Assembly (NCBI RefSeq): GCF_036323735.1
Contig: NC_086029.1
Span: 9,595,816 to 9,659,815 of the forward strand
Reading direction: 5' to 3'
Length of the DNA stretch: 64,000 nt
DNA from: Rattus norvegicus
Lineage: Eukaryota; Chordata; Mammalia; Rodentia; Muridae
The notes under the pieces were generated by a model that saw nothing but the letters and a program-made list of their open reading frames with translations, was not told the origin of the DNA and searched no databases. Below, piece after piece: positions 13,346 to 25,547 of this stretch; positions within the stretch are counted from its first letter, which is position 1, and each line of letters opens with the position of its first letter. The position numbers and the translations under genes are program-made.

Positions 13346-13715
13346 TGAATTCATTTAGTTCCTAGTAGCCTGCTCTTGTAATATGTGTACTTTTAAAGGT
13401 TTATAAAAATTTGGTGAGCCGAATCTGAGTAACATGGTGAATTCGGTTAGTTCCCAATAGGCCGCAGTAGTAATAAGTGGACTGTTCGGGATATAGAAAA
13501 ATTTTCACGAATGGAATCAAAATTTCTAGGCGAATTCAGTGAGTTCCCAATGGGACATGCTTGTATGAGTTTGCTTTTCAATATCGAGCAACATTTTAAG
13601 GAACGGAATCCAAGTATCATGGTGAATTGAGTAGGTTCCCAATAGGATTCGCATTTAATAAGCTTGTTATTCAAGATAGAGCAAAGTTTTAACGAACTGA
13701 AACACTGTTTCTTTG
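13346..13715 (+). repeat. Monomer class A, exemplar
   Basis: Marks: ggccgcag with ggactgttcgg, gaaaaattttc, gaacggaatcc, and here cgcatttaat with gagcaaagtttt at the end. It opens the higher-order unit and always follows S in units II-VII. Confidence 0.8.
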
Positions 13716-14085
13716 TGAATTCAGTTAGTTCCTAGTAGCCTGCTCTTGTAATACGTGTACTTTTAAAGGTTTATAAAAATTTGGTGAGCCGAATCTGAGT
13801 AACATGGTGAATTCGGTTAGTTCCCAATAAGCGGCAGTAGTAATAAGCGGTCTGTTCGGGATATAGAAAAATTGTCACGAATGGAATCAAAATTTCTAGG
13901 CGAATTCAGTGAGTTCCCAATGGGACATGCTTGTATGAGTTTGCTTTTCAATATCGAGCAACATTTTAAGGAACGAAATCCAAGTATCATGGTGAATTGA
14001 GTAGGTTCCCAAAAGGATTCGCATGTAATAAGCTTTTTATTCAAGATAGAGCAACGTTTTAACGAACTGAAACACTGTTTCTTTG
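13716..14085 (+). repeat. Monomer class F, exemplar
   Basis: Marks: tacgtg in quarter 1, aataagcggcag, aagcggtctg, gaaaaattgtc, cccaaaagg and aagctttttattc. It always sits between A and G where present. Confidence 0.8.
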
Positions 14086-14455
14086 TGAATTCAGTTAGTT
14101 CCTAGTAGCCTGCTCTTGTAATATGTGTACTTTTAAAGATTTATAAAAATTTGGTGAGCCGAACCTGAGTAACGTGGTGAATTCGGTTAGTTCCCAATAG
14201 GCCGTAGTAGTAATAAGTGGACTGTTCGGGATATAGAAAAATTGTCACGAATGGAATCAAAATTTCTAGGCGAATTCAGTGAGTTCCCAATGGGACATGC
14301 TTGTATGAGTTTGCTTTTCAATATCGAGCAACATTTTAAGGAACGGAATCCAAGTATCATGGTGAATTGAGTAGGTTCCCAATAGGATTCGCATGTAATA
14401 AGCTTGTTATTCAAGATAGAGCAACGTTTTAACGAACTGAAACACTGTTTCTTTG
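14086..14455 (+). repeat. Monomer class G, exemplar
   Basis: Marks: agattt, gccgaacctgag, aacgtggtg, ggccgtag and gaaaaattgtc. It follows F everywhere. Confidence 0.8.
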
Positions 14456-14825
14456 TGAATTCACTTAGATCCTAGTAGCCTGCTCTTGTAATATGTGTAC
14501 TTTTAAAGGTTTATAAAAATTTGGTGAGCCGAATCTGAGTAACATGGTGAATTCGGTTAGTTCCCAATAGGCCGCAGTAGTAATAAGTGGACTGTTCGGG
14601 ATATAGAAAAATTTTCACGAATGGAATCAAAATTTCTAGGCGAATTCAGTGAGTTCCCAATGGGACATGCTTGTATGAGTTTGCTTTTCAATATCGAGCA
14701 ACATTTTAAGGAACGAAATCCAAGTATCATGGTGAATTGTGTAGGTTCCCACTAGGATTCGCATGTAATAAGCTTGTTATTCAAGATAGAGCAACGTTTT
14801 AACGAACTGAAACACTGTTTCTTTG
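14456..14825 (+). repeat. Monomer class H1, exemplar
   Basis: Marks: cacttagatcctag in quarter 1, ggccgcag, gaacgaaatccaag, attgtgtagg and cccactagg. Confidence 0.8.
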
Positions 14826-15195
14826 TGAATTCAGTTAGTTCCTAGTAGCCTGCTCTTGTAATACGTGTACTTTTAAAGATTTATAAAAATTTGGTGAGCC
14901 GAATCTGAGTAACATGGTGAATTCGGTTAGTTCCCAATAGGCGGCAGTAGTAATAAGTGGACTGTTCGGGATATAGAAAAATTTTCACGAATGGAATCAA
15001 AATTTCTAGGCGAATTCATTGAGTTCCCAATGGGACATGCCTTTATGAGTTTGCTTTTCAATATCGAGCAACATTTTAAGGAACGAAATCTAAGTATCAT
15101 GGTGAATTGTGTAGGTTCCCACTAGGATTCGCATGTAATAAGCTTGTTATTCAAGATAGAGCAACGTTTTAACGAACTGAAACACTGTTTCTTTG
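14826..15195 (+). repeat. Monomer class H2 (first in unit), exemplar
   Basis: Marks: tacgtg with agattt, ggcggcag, gaattcattgag, atgcctttatg, gaaatctaag, attgtgtagg and cccactagg. The H2 after N differs by tatgtg, catttagttcc, aggttt and gaattcagtgag, so the two H2 positions are distinguishable. Confidence 0.8.
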
Positions 15196-15565
15196 TGAAT
15201 TCAGTTAGTTCCTAGTAGCCTGCTCTTGTAATATGTGTACTTTTAAAGATTTATAAAAATTTGGTGAGCCGAATCTGAGTAACATGGTGAATTCGGTTAG
15301 TTCCCAATAGGCGGCAGTAGTAATAAGTGGACTGTTCGGGATATAGAAAAATTTTCACGAATGGAATCAAAATTTCTAGGCGAATTCAGTGAGTTCCCAA
15401 TGGGACATGCTTGTATGAGTTTGCTTTTCAATATCGAGCAACATTTTAAGGAACGGAATCCAGGTATCATGCTGAATTGAGTAGGTTCCCAATAGGATTC
15501 GCATGTAATAAGCTTGTTATTCAAGATAGAGCAACGTTTTAACGAACTGAAACACTGTTTCTTTG
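15196..15565 (+). repeat. Monomer class P, exemplar
   Basis: Marks: agattt, ggcggcag, ggaatccaggtatc and atgctgaattgag at the start of quarter 4. Confidence 0.8.
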
Positions 15566-15934
15566 TGAATTCAGTTAGTTCCTAGTAGCCTGCTCTTGTA
15601 ATATGTGTACTTTTAAAGGTTTATAAAAATTTGGTGAGCCGAATCTGAGTAACATGGTGAATTCGGTTAGTTCCCAATAGGCCGCAGTAGTAATAAGTGG
15701 ACTGCTCGGGATATAGAAAAATTTCCACGAATGAAATCAAAATTTCTAGGCGAATTCAGTGAGTTCCCAATGGGACATGCTTGTATGAGTTTGCTTTTCA
15801 ATATCGAGCAACATTTTAAGGAACGGAATCCAAGTTCATGGTGAATTGAGTAGGTTCCCAATAGGATTCGCATGTAATAAGCTTGTTATTCAAGATAGAG
15901 CAAAGATTTAACGAACTGAAACACTGTTTCTTTG
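15566..15934 (+). repeat. Monomer class R, exemplar (369 bp)
   Basis: Marks: ggccgcag, ggactgctcgg, aatttccacgaatgaaatc, and ccaagttcatgg with one base lost, which makes this class 369 bp. Confidence 0.8.
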
Positions 15935-16304
15935 TGAATTCAGTTAGTTCCTAGTAGCCTGCTCTTGTAATACGTGTACTTTTAAAGGTTTATAAAAATT
16001 TGGTGAGCCGAATCTGAGTAACATGCTGAATTCGGTTAGTTCCCAGTAGGCCGCACTAGTAATAAGTGGACTGTTCGGGATATAGAAAAATTGTCACGAA
16101 TGGAATCAAAATTTCTAGGCGAATTCAGTGAGTTCCCAATGGGACATGCTTGTATGAGTTTGCTTTTCTATATCGAGCAACATTTTAAGGAACGGAATCC
16201 AAGTATCATGGTGAATTGAGTAGGTTCCCAATAGGCTTCGCATGTAATAAGCTTGTTATTCAAGATAGAGCAACGTTTTAACGAACTGAAACACTGTTTC
16301 TTTG
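15935..16304 (+). repeat. Monomer class S, exemplar
   Basis: Preceded by gagcaaagattt. Marks: aacatgctgaattcgg, cccagtagg, ccgcactag, gaaaaattgtc, ttctatatcg and aataggcttcgc. Confidence 0.8.
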
Positions 16305-16674
16305 TGAATTCAGTTAGTTCCTAGTAGCCTGCTCTTGTAATATGTGTACTTTTAAAGGTTTATAAAAATTTGGTGAGCCGAATCTGAGTAACATGGTGAA
16401 TTCGGTTAGTTCCCAGTAGGCCACAGTAGTAATAAGTGGACTGTTCGGGATATAGAAAAATTTTCACGAATGGAATCAAAATTTCTAGGCGAATTCAGTG
16501 AGTTCCCAATGGGACATGCTTGTATGAGTTTGCTTTTCAATATCGAGCAACATTTTAAGGAACGGAATCCAAGTATCATGGTGAATTGAGTAGGTTCCCA
16601 ATTGGATTCGCATGTAATAAGCTTGTTATTCAAGAAAGAGCAACGTTTTAAAGAACTGAAACACTGTTTCTTTG
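16305..16674 (+). repeat. Monomer class N, exemplar
   Basis: Marks: cccagtagg with ggccacag, cccaattgg, caagaaagag and gttttaaagaactg. Confidence 0.8.
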
Positions 16675-17043
16675 TGAATTCATTTAGTTCCTAGTAGCCT
16701 GCTCTTGTAATATGTGTAGTTTAAAGGTTTATAAAAATTTGGTGAGCCGAATCTGAGTAACATGGTGAATTCGGTTAGTTCCCAATAGGCGGCAGTAGTA
16801 ATAAGTGGACTGTTCGGGATATAGAAAAATTTTCACGAATGGAATCAAAATTTCTAGGCGAATTCAGTGAGTTCCCAATGGGACATGCCTTTATGAGTTT
16901 GCTTTTCAATATCGAGCAACATTTTAAGGAACGAAATCTAAGTATCATGGTGAATTGTGTAGGTTCCCACTAGGATTCGCATGTAATAAGCTTGTTATTC
17001 AAGATAGAGCAACGTTTTAACGAACTGAAACACTGTTTCTTTG
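16675..17043 (+). repeat. Monomer class H2 (second in unit), exemplar with 1 bp loss
   Basis: Quarter 1 reads tgtgtagtttaaagg instead of tgtgtacttttaaagg, one base shorter. The same change is found exactly 4437 bp later and nowhere else that I saw. Confidence 0.8.
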
Positions 17044-17412
17044 TGAATTCAGTTAGTTCCTAGTAGCCTGCTCTTGTAATATGTGTACTTTTAAAGGTTT
17101 ATAAAAATTTGGTGAGCCGAATCTGAGTAACATGGTGAATTCGGTTAGTTCCCAATAGGCCGCAGTAGTAATAAGTGGACTGCTCGGGATATAGAAAAAT
17201 TTCCACGAATGAAATCAAAATTTCTAGGCGAATTCAGTGAGTTCCCAATGGGACATGCTTGTATGAGTTTTCTTTTCAATATCGAGCAACATTTTAAGGA
17301 ACGGAATCCAAGTTCATGGTGAATTGAGTAGGTTCCCAATAGGATTCGCATGTAATAAGCTTGTTATTCAAGATAGAGCAAGGATTTAACGAACTGAAAC
17401 ACTGTTTCTTTG
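17044..17412 (+). repeat. Monomer class R (second in unit), exemplar
   Basis: R marks plus a private change, tgagttttctttt in quarter 3, shared with the copy 4437 bp downstream. The junction to S is gagcaaggattt, unlike gagcaaagattt after the first R of the unit. Confidence 0.8.
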
Positions 17413-17782
17413 TGAATTCAGTTAGTTCCTAGTAGCCTGCTCTTGTAATATGTGTACTTTTAAAGGTTTATAAAAATTTGGTGAGCCGAATCTGAGTAAC
17501 ATGCTGAATTCGGTTAGTTCCCAGTAGGCCGCACTAGTAATAAGTGGACTGTTCGGGATATAGAAAAATTGTCACGAATGGAATCAAAATTTCTAGGCGA
17601 ATTCAGTGAGTTCCCAATGGGACATGCTTGTATGAGTTTGCTTTTCTATATCGAGCAACATTTTAAGGAACGGAATCCAAGTATCATGGTGAATTGAGTA
17701 GGTTCCCAATAGGCTTCGCATGTAATAAGCTTGTTATTCAAGATAGAGCAACGTTTTAACGAACTGAAACACTGTTTCTTTG
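17413..17782 (+). repeat. Monomer class S (second in unit), exemplar
   Basis: S marks as above, with tatgtg in quarter 1 where the first S of the unit has tacgtg. It closes the 12-mer; the next base begins class A of unit V. Confidence 0.8.
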
Positions 17783-20700
17783 TGAATTCATTTAGTTCCT
17801 AGTAGCCTGCTCTTGTAATATGTGTACTTTTAAAGGTTTATAAAAATTTGGTGAGCCGAATCTGAGTAACATGGTGAATTCGGTTAGTTCCCAATAGGCC
17901 GCAGTAGTAATAAGTGGACTGTTCGGGATATAGAAAAATTTTCACGAATGGAATCAAAATTTCTAGGCGAATTCAGTGAGTTCCCAATGGGACATGCTTG
18001 TATGAGTTTGCTTTTCAATATCGAGCAACATTTTAAGGAACGGAATCCAAGTATCATGGTGAATTGAGTAGGTTCCCAATAGGATTCGCATTTAATAAGC
18101 TTGTTATTCAAGATAGAGCAAAGTTTTAACGAACTGAAACACTGTTTCTTTGTGAATTCAGTTAGTTCCTAGTAGCCTGCTCTTGTAATACGTGTACTTT
18201 TAAAGGTTTATAAAAATTTGGTGAGCCGAATCTGAGTAACATGGTGAATTCGGTTAGTTCCCAATAAGCGGCAGTAGTAATAAGCGGTCTGTTCGGGATA
18301 TAGAAAAATTGTCACGAATGGAATCAAAATTTCTAGGCGAATTCAGTGAGTTCCCAATGGGACATGCTTGTATGAGTTTGCTTTTCAATATCGAGCAACA
18401 TTTTAAGGAACGAAATCCAAGTATCATGGTGAATTGAGTAGGTTCCCAAAAGGATTCGCATGTAATAAGCTTTTTATTCAAGATAGAGCAACGTTTTAAC
18501 GAACTGAAACACTGTTTCTTTGTGAATTCAGTTAGTTCCTAGTAGCCTGCTCTTGTAATATGTGTACTTTTAAAGATTTATAAAAATTTGGTGAGCCGAA
18601 CCTGAGTAACGTGGTGAATTCGGTTAGTTCCCAATAGGCCGTAGTAGTAATAAGTGGACTGTTCGGGATATAGAAAAATTGTCACGAATGGAATCAAAAT
18701 TTCTAGGCGAATTCAGTGAGTTCCCAATGGGACATGCTTGTATGAGTTTGCTTTTCAATATCGAGCAACATTTTAAGGAACGGAATCCAAGTATCATGGT
18801 GAATTGAGTAGGTTCCCAATAGGATTCGCATGTAATAAGCTTGTTATTCAAGATAGAGCAACGTTTTAACGAACTGAAACACTGTTTCTTTGTGAATTCA
18901 CTTAGATCCTAGTAGCCTGCTCTTGTAATATGTGTACTTTTAAAGGTTTATAAAAATTTGGTGAGCCGAATCTGAGTAACATGGTGAATTCGGTTAGTTC
19001 CCAATAGGCCGCAGTAGTAATAAGTGGACTGTTCGGGATATAGAAAAATTTTCACGAATGGAATCAAAATTTCTAGGCGAATTCAGTGAGTTCCCAATGG
19101 GACATGCTTGTATGAGTTTGCTTTTCAATATCGAGCAACATTTTAAGGAACGAAATCCAAGTATCATGGTGAATTGTGTAGGTTCCCACTAGGATTCGCA
19201 TGTAATAAGCTTGTTATTCAAGATAGAGCAACGTTTTAACGAACTGAAACACTGTTTCTTTGTGAATTCAGTTAGTTCCTAGTAGCCTGCTCTTGTAATA
19301 CGTGTACTTTTAAAGATTTATAAAAATTTGGTGAGCCGAATCTGAGTAACATGGTGAATTCGGTTAGTTCCCAATAGGCGGCAGTAGTAATAAGTGGACT
19401 GTTCGGGATATAGAAAAATTTTCACGAATGGAATCAAAATTTCTAGGCGAATTCATTGAGTTCCCAATGGGACATGCCTTTATGAGTTTGCTTTTCAATA
19501 TCGAGCAACATTTTAAGGAACGAAATCTAAGTATCATGGTGAATTGTGTAGGTTCCCACTAGGATTCGCATGTAATAAGCTTGTTATTCAAGATAGAGCA
19601 ACGTTTTAACGAACTGAAACACTGTTTCTTTGTGAATTCAGTTAGTTCCTAGTAGCCTGCTCTTGTAATATGTGTACTTTTAAAGATTTATAAAAATTTG
19701 GTGAGCCGAATCTGAGTAACATGGTGAATTCGGTTAGTTCCCAATAGGCGGCAGTAGTAATAAGTGGACTGTTCGGGATATAGAAAAATTTTCACGAATG
19801 GAATCAAAATTTCTAGGCGAATTCAGTGAGTTCCCAATGGGACATGCTTGTATGAGTTTGCTTTTCAATATCGAGCAACATTTTAAGGAACGGAATCCAG
19901 GTATCATGCTGAATTGAGTAGGTTCCCAATAGGATTCGCATGTAATAAGCTTGTTATTCAAGATAGAGCAACGTTTTAACGAACTGAAACACTGTTTCTT
20001 TGTGAATTCAGTTAGTTCCTAGTAGCCTGCTCTTGTAATATGTGTACTTTTAAAGGTTTATAAAAATTTGGTGAGCCGAATCTGAGTAACATGGTGAATT
20101 CGGTTAGTTCCCAATAGGCCGCAGTAGTAATAAGTGGACTGCTCGGGATATAGAAAAATTTCCACGAATGAAATCAAAATTTCTAGGCGAATTCAGTGAG
20201 TTCCCAATGGGACATGCTTGTATGAGTTTGCTTTTCAATATCGAGCAACATTTTAAGGAACGGAATCCAAGTTCATGGTGAATTGAGTAGGTTCCCAATA
20301 GGATTCGCATGTAATAAGCTTGTTATTCAAGATAGAGCAAAGATTTAACGAACTGAAACACTGTTTCTTTGTGAATTCAGTTAGTTCCTAGTAGCCTGCT
20401 CTTGTAATACGTGTACTTTTAAAGGTTTATAAAAATTTGGTGAGCCGAATCTGAGTAACATGCTGAATTCGGTTAGTTCCCAGTAGGCCGCACTAGTAAT
20501 AAGTGGACTGTTCGGGATATAGAAAAATTGTCACGAATGGAATCAAAATTTCTAGGCGAATTCAGTGAGTTCCCAATGGGACATGCTTGTATGAGTTTGC
20601 TTTTCTATATCGAGCAACATTTTAAGGAACGGAATCCAAGTATCATGGTGAATTGAGTAGGTTCCCAATAGGCTTCGCATGTAATAAGCTTGTTATTCAA

Positions 20701-22219
20701 GATAGAGCAACGTTTTAACGAACTGAAACACTGTTTCTTTGTGAATTCAGTTAGTTCCTAGTAGCCTGCTCTTGTAATATGTGTACTTTTAAAGGTTTAT
20801 AAAAATTTGGTGAGCCGAATCTGAGTAACATGGTGAATTCGGTTAGTTCCCAGTAGGCCACAGTAGTAATAAGTGGACTGTTCGGGATATAGAAAAATTT
20901 TCACGAATGGAATCAAAATTTCTAGGCGAATTCAGTGAGTTCCCAATGGGACATGCTTGTATGAGTTTGCTTTTCAATATCGAGCAACATTTTAAGGAAC
21001 GGAATCCAAGTATCATGGTGAATTGAGTAGGTTCCCAATTGGATTCGCATGTAATAAGCTTGTTATTCAAGAAAGAGCAACGTTTTAAAGAACTGAAACA
21101 CTGTTTCTTTGTGAATTCATTTAGTTCCTAGTAGCCTGCTCTTGTAATATGTGTAGTTTAAAGGTTTATAAAAATTTGGTGAGCCGAATCTGAGTAACAT
21201 GGTGAATTCGGTTAGTTCCCAATAGGCGGCAGTAGTAATAAGTGGACTGTTCGGGATATAGAAAAATTTTCACGAATGGAATCAAAATTTCTAGGCGAAT
21301 TCAGTGAGTTCCCAATGGGACATGCCTTTATGAGTTTGCTTTTCAATATCGAGCAACATTTTAAGGAACGAAATCTAAGTATCATGGTGAATTGTGTAGG
21401 TTCCCACTAGGATTCGCATGTAATAAGCTTGTTATTCAAGATAGAGCAACGTTTTAACGAACTGAAACACTGTTTCTTTGTGAATTCAGTTAGTTCCTAG
21501 TAGCCTGCTCTTGTAATATGTGTACTTTTAAAGGTTTATAAAAATTTGGTGAGCCGAATCTGAGTAACATGGTGAATTCGGTTAGTTCCCAATAGGCCGC
21601 AGTAGTAATAAGTGGACTGCTCGGGATATAGAAAAATTTCCACGAATGAAATCAAAATTTCTAGGCGAATTCAGTGAGTTCCCAATGGGACATGCTTGTA
21701 TGAGTTTTCTTTTCAATATCGAGCAACATTTTAAGGAACGGAATCCAAGTTCATGGTGAATTGAGTAGGTTCCCAATAGGATTCGCATGTAATAAGCTTG
21801 TTATTCAAGATAGAGCAAGGATTTAACGAACTGAAACACTGTTTCTTTGTGAATTCAGTTAGTTCCTAGTAGCCTGCTCTTGTAATATGTGTACTTTTAA
21901 AGGTTTATAAAAATTTGGTGAGCCGAATCTGAGTAACATGCTGAATTCGGTTAGTTCCCAGTAGGCCGCACTAGTAATAAGTGGACTGTTCGGGATATAG
22001 AAAAATTGTCACGAATGGAATCAAAATTTCTAGGCGAATTCAGTGAGTTCCCAATGGGACATGCTTGTATGAGTTTGCTTTTCTATATCGAGCAACATTT
22101 TAAGGAACGGAATCCAAGTATCATGGTGAATTGAGTAGGTTCCCAATAGGCTTCGCATGTAATAAGCTTGTTATTCAAGATAGAGCAACGTTTTAACGAA
22201 CTGAAACACTGTTTCTTTG
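17783..22219 (+). repeat. HOR unit V: complete 12-mer, 4437 bp, near-identical to unit IV
   Basis: Same twelve classes in the same order at an offset of exactly 4437 bp throughout. All private marks of unit IV recur, including the one-base-short H2 (21150) and the tgagttttctttt R (21702). The seven monomers with an unbroken reverse frame translate identically in both units. I found no difference in the parts I compared, but did not check every base. Confidence 0.88.
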
Positions 22220-23698
22220 TGAATTCATTTAGTTCCTAGTAGCCTGCTCTTGTAATATGTGTACTTTTAAAGATTTATAAAAATTTGGTGAGCCGAATCT
22301 GAGTAACATGGTGAATTCGGTTAGTTCCCAATAGGCCGCAGTAGTAATAAGTGGACTGTTCGGGATATAGAAAAATTTTCACGAATGGAATCAAAATTTC
22401 TAGGCGAATTCAGTGAGTTCCCAATGGGACATGCTTGTATGAGTTTGCTTTTCAATATCGAGCAACATTTTAAGGAACGGAATCCAAGTATCATGGTGAA
22501 TTGAGTAGGTTCCCAATAGGATTCGCATTTAATAAGCTTGTTATTCAAGATAGAGCAAAGTTTTAACGAACTGAAACACTGTTTCTTTGTGAATTCAGTT
22601 AGTTCCTAGTAGCCTGCTCTTGTAATACGTGTACTTTTAAAGGTTTATAAAAATTTGGTGAGCCGAATCTGAGTAACATGGTGAATTCGGTTAGTTCCCA
22701 ATAGGCGGCAGTAGTAATAAGTGGACTGTTCGGGATATAGAAAAATTTTCACGAATGGAATCAAAATTTCTAGGCGAATTCAGTGAGTTCCCAATGGGAC
22801 ATGCCTTTATGAGTTTGCTTTTCAATATCGAGCAACATTTTAAGGAACGAAATCTAAGTATCATGGTGAATTGTGTAGGTTCCCACTAGGATTCGCATGT
22901 AATAAGCTTGTTATTCAAGATAGAGCAACGTTTTAACGAACTGAAACACTGTTTCTTTGTGAATTCAGTTAGTTCCTAGTAGCCTGCTCTTGTAATATGT
23001 GTACTTTTAAAGGTTTATAAAAATTTGGTGAGCCGAATCTGAGTAACATGGTGAATTCGGTTAGTTCCCAATAGGCCGCAGTAGTAATAAGTGGACTGCT
23101 CGGGATATAGAAAAATTTCCACGAATGAAATCAAAATTTCTAGGCGAATTCAGTGAGTTCCCAATGGGACATGCTTGTATGAGTTTGCTTTTCAATATAG
23201 AGCAACATTTTAAGGAACGGAATCCAAGTTCATGGTGAATTGAGTAGGTTCCCAATAGGATTCGCATGTAATAAGCTTGTTATTCAAGATAGAGCAAGGA
23301 TTTAACGAACTGAAACACTGTTTCTTTGTGAATTCAGTTAGTTCCTAGTAGCCTGCTCTTGTAATATGTGTACTTTTAAAGGTTTATAAAAATTTGGTGA
23401 GCCGAATCTGAGTAACATGCTGAATTCGGTTAGTTCCCAGTAGGCCGCACTAGTAATAAGTGGACTGTTCGGGATATAGAAAAATTGTCACGAATGGAAT
23501 CAAAATTTCTAGGCGAATTCAGTGAGTTCCCAATGGGACATGCTTGTATGAGTTTGCTTTTCTATATCGAGCAACATTTTAAGGAACGGAATCCAAGTAT
23601 CATGGTGAATTGAGTAGGTTCCCAATAGGCTTCGCATGTAATAAGCTTGTTATTCAAGATAGAGCAACGTTTTAACGAACTGAAACACTGTTTCTTTG
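22220..23698 (+). repeat. HOR unit VI: shortened 4-mer A H2 R S (1479 bp)
   Basis: A with the cgcatttaat mark (but agattt in quarter 1) is followed directly by H2 (ggcggcag, atgcctttatg), R (with aatatagagc) and S, then A again. Compared with the 12-mer, eight monomers are missing, from F through N. Confidence 0.8.
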
Positions 23699-25178
23699 TG
23701 AATTCATTTAGTTCCTAGTAGCCTGCTCTTGTAATATGTGTACTTTTAAAGGTTTATAAAAATTTGGTGAGCCGAATCTGAGTAACATGGTGAATTCGGT
23801 TAGTTCCCAGTAGGCCGCAGTAGTAATAAGTGGACTGTTCGGGATATAGAAAAATTTTCACGAATGGAATCAAAATTTCTAGGCGAATTCAGTGAGTTCC
23901 CAATGGGACATGCTTGTATGAGTTTGCTTTTCAATATCGAGCAACATTTTAAGGAACGGAATCCAAGTATCATGGTGAATTGAGTAGGTTCCCAATAGGA
24001 TTCGCATTTAATAAGCTTGTTATTCAAGATAGAGCAAAGTTTTAACGAACTGAAACACTGTTTCTTTGTGAATTCAGTTAGTTCCTAGTAGCCTGCTCTT
24101 GTAATACGTGTACTTTTAAAGGTTTATAAAAATTTGGTGAGCCGAATCTGAGTAACATGGTGAATTCGGTTAGTTCCCAATAAGCGGCAGTAGTAATAAG
24201 CGGTCTGTTCGGGATATAGAAAAATTGTCACGAATGGAATCAAAATTTCTAGGCGAATTCAGTGAGTTCCCAATGGGACATGCTTGTATGAGTTTGCTTT
24301 TCAATATCGAGCAACATTTTAAGGAACGAAATCCAAGTATCATGGTGAATTGAGTAGGTTCCCAAAAGGATTCGCATGTAATAAGCTTTTTATTCAAGAT
24401 AGAGCAACGTTTTAACGAACTGAAACACTGTTTCTTTGTGAATTCAGTTAGTTCCTAGTAGCCTGCTCTTGTAATATGTGTACTTTTAAAGATTTATAAA
24501 AATTTGGTGAGCCGAACCTGAGTAACGTGGTGAATTCGGTTAGTTCCCAATAGGCCGTAGTAGTAATAAGTGGACTGTTCGGGATATAGAAAAATTGTCA
24601 CGAATGGAATCAAAATTTCTAGGCGAATTCAGTGAGTTCCCAATGGGACATGCTTGTATGAGTTTGCTTTTCAATATCGAGCAACATTTTAAGGAACGGA
24701 ATCCAAGTATCATGGTGAATTGAGTAGGTTCCCAATAGGATTCGCATGTAATAAGCTTGTTATTCAAGATAGAGCAACGTTTTAACGAACTGAAACACTG
24801 TTTCTTTGTGAATTCACTTAGATCCTAGTAGCCTGCTCTTGTAATATGTGTACTTTTAAAGGTTTATAAAAATTTGGTGAGCCGAATCTGAGTAACATGG
24901 TGAATTCGGTTAGTTCCCAATAGGCCGCAGTAGTAATAAGTGGACTGTTCGGGATATAGAAAAATTTTCACGAATGGAATCAAAATTTCTAGGCGAATTC
25001 AGTGAGTTCCCAATGGGACATGCTTGTATGAGTTTGCTTTTCAATATCGAGCAACATTTTAAGGAACGAAATCCAAGTATCATGGTGAATTGTGTAGGTT
25101 CCCACTAGGATTCGCATGTAATAAGCTTGTTATTCAAGATAGAGCAACGTTTTAACGAACTGAAACACTGTTTCTTTG

Positions 25179-25547
25179 TGAATTCAGTTAGTTCCTAGTA
25201 GCCTGCTCTTGTAATACGTGTACTTTTAAAGATTTATAAAAATTTGGTGAGCCGAATCTGAGTAACATGGTGAATTCGGTTAGTTCCCAATAAGCGGCAG
25301 TAGTAATAAGCGGACTGTTCGGGATATAGAAAAATTGTCACGAATGGAATCAAAATTTCTAGGCGAATTCAGTGAGTTCCCAATGGGACATGCTTGTATG
25401 AGTTTGCTTTTCAATATCGAGCAACATTTTAAGGAACGGAATCCAAGTATCATGGTGAATTGAGTAGGTTCCCAAAAGGATTCGCATGTAATAAGTTTTT
25501 ATTCAAGATAGAGCAACGTTTTAACGAACTGAAACACTGTTTCTTTG
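25179..25547 (+). repeat. Hybrid monomer H2/F
   Basis: Quarter 1 has tacgtg with agattt, as in the H2 that normally follows H1. From aataagcggcag onward it is F (gaaaaattgtc, cccaaaagg). The switch lies between 25232 and 25293. It is followed by a G-like monomer, so the F-G-H1 order restarts three monomers (about 1110 bp) after the previous F. Confidence 0.7.

Larger units (their letters stand above)
13346..17782 (+). repeat. HOR unit IV: complete 12-mer, 4437 bp
   Basis: A F G H1 H2 P R S N H2 R S, the reference form of the higher-order repeat. Marks shared only with the following unit are tgtgtagtttaaagg in the second H2 (16713) and tgagttttctttt in the second R (17265). Its A monomer carries cgcatttaat and gagcaaagtttt, which also appear in the A monomers at 17783, 22220 and 23699 but not in units I-III. 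Confidence 0.88.

Noticed and set aside
13346..22219. Assembly error producing two identical 4437 bp units
   Set aside because: Not excluded, only thought less likely: neighbouring units (II, III, VI) show related but distinct versions, as expected from natural exchange. Spanning long reads would decide.
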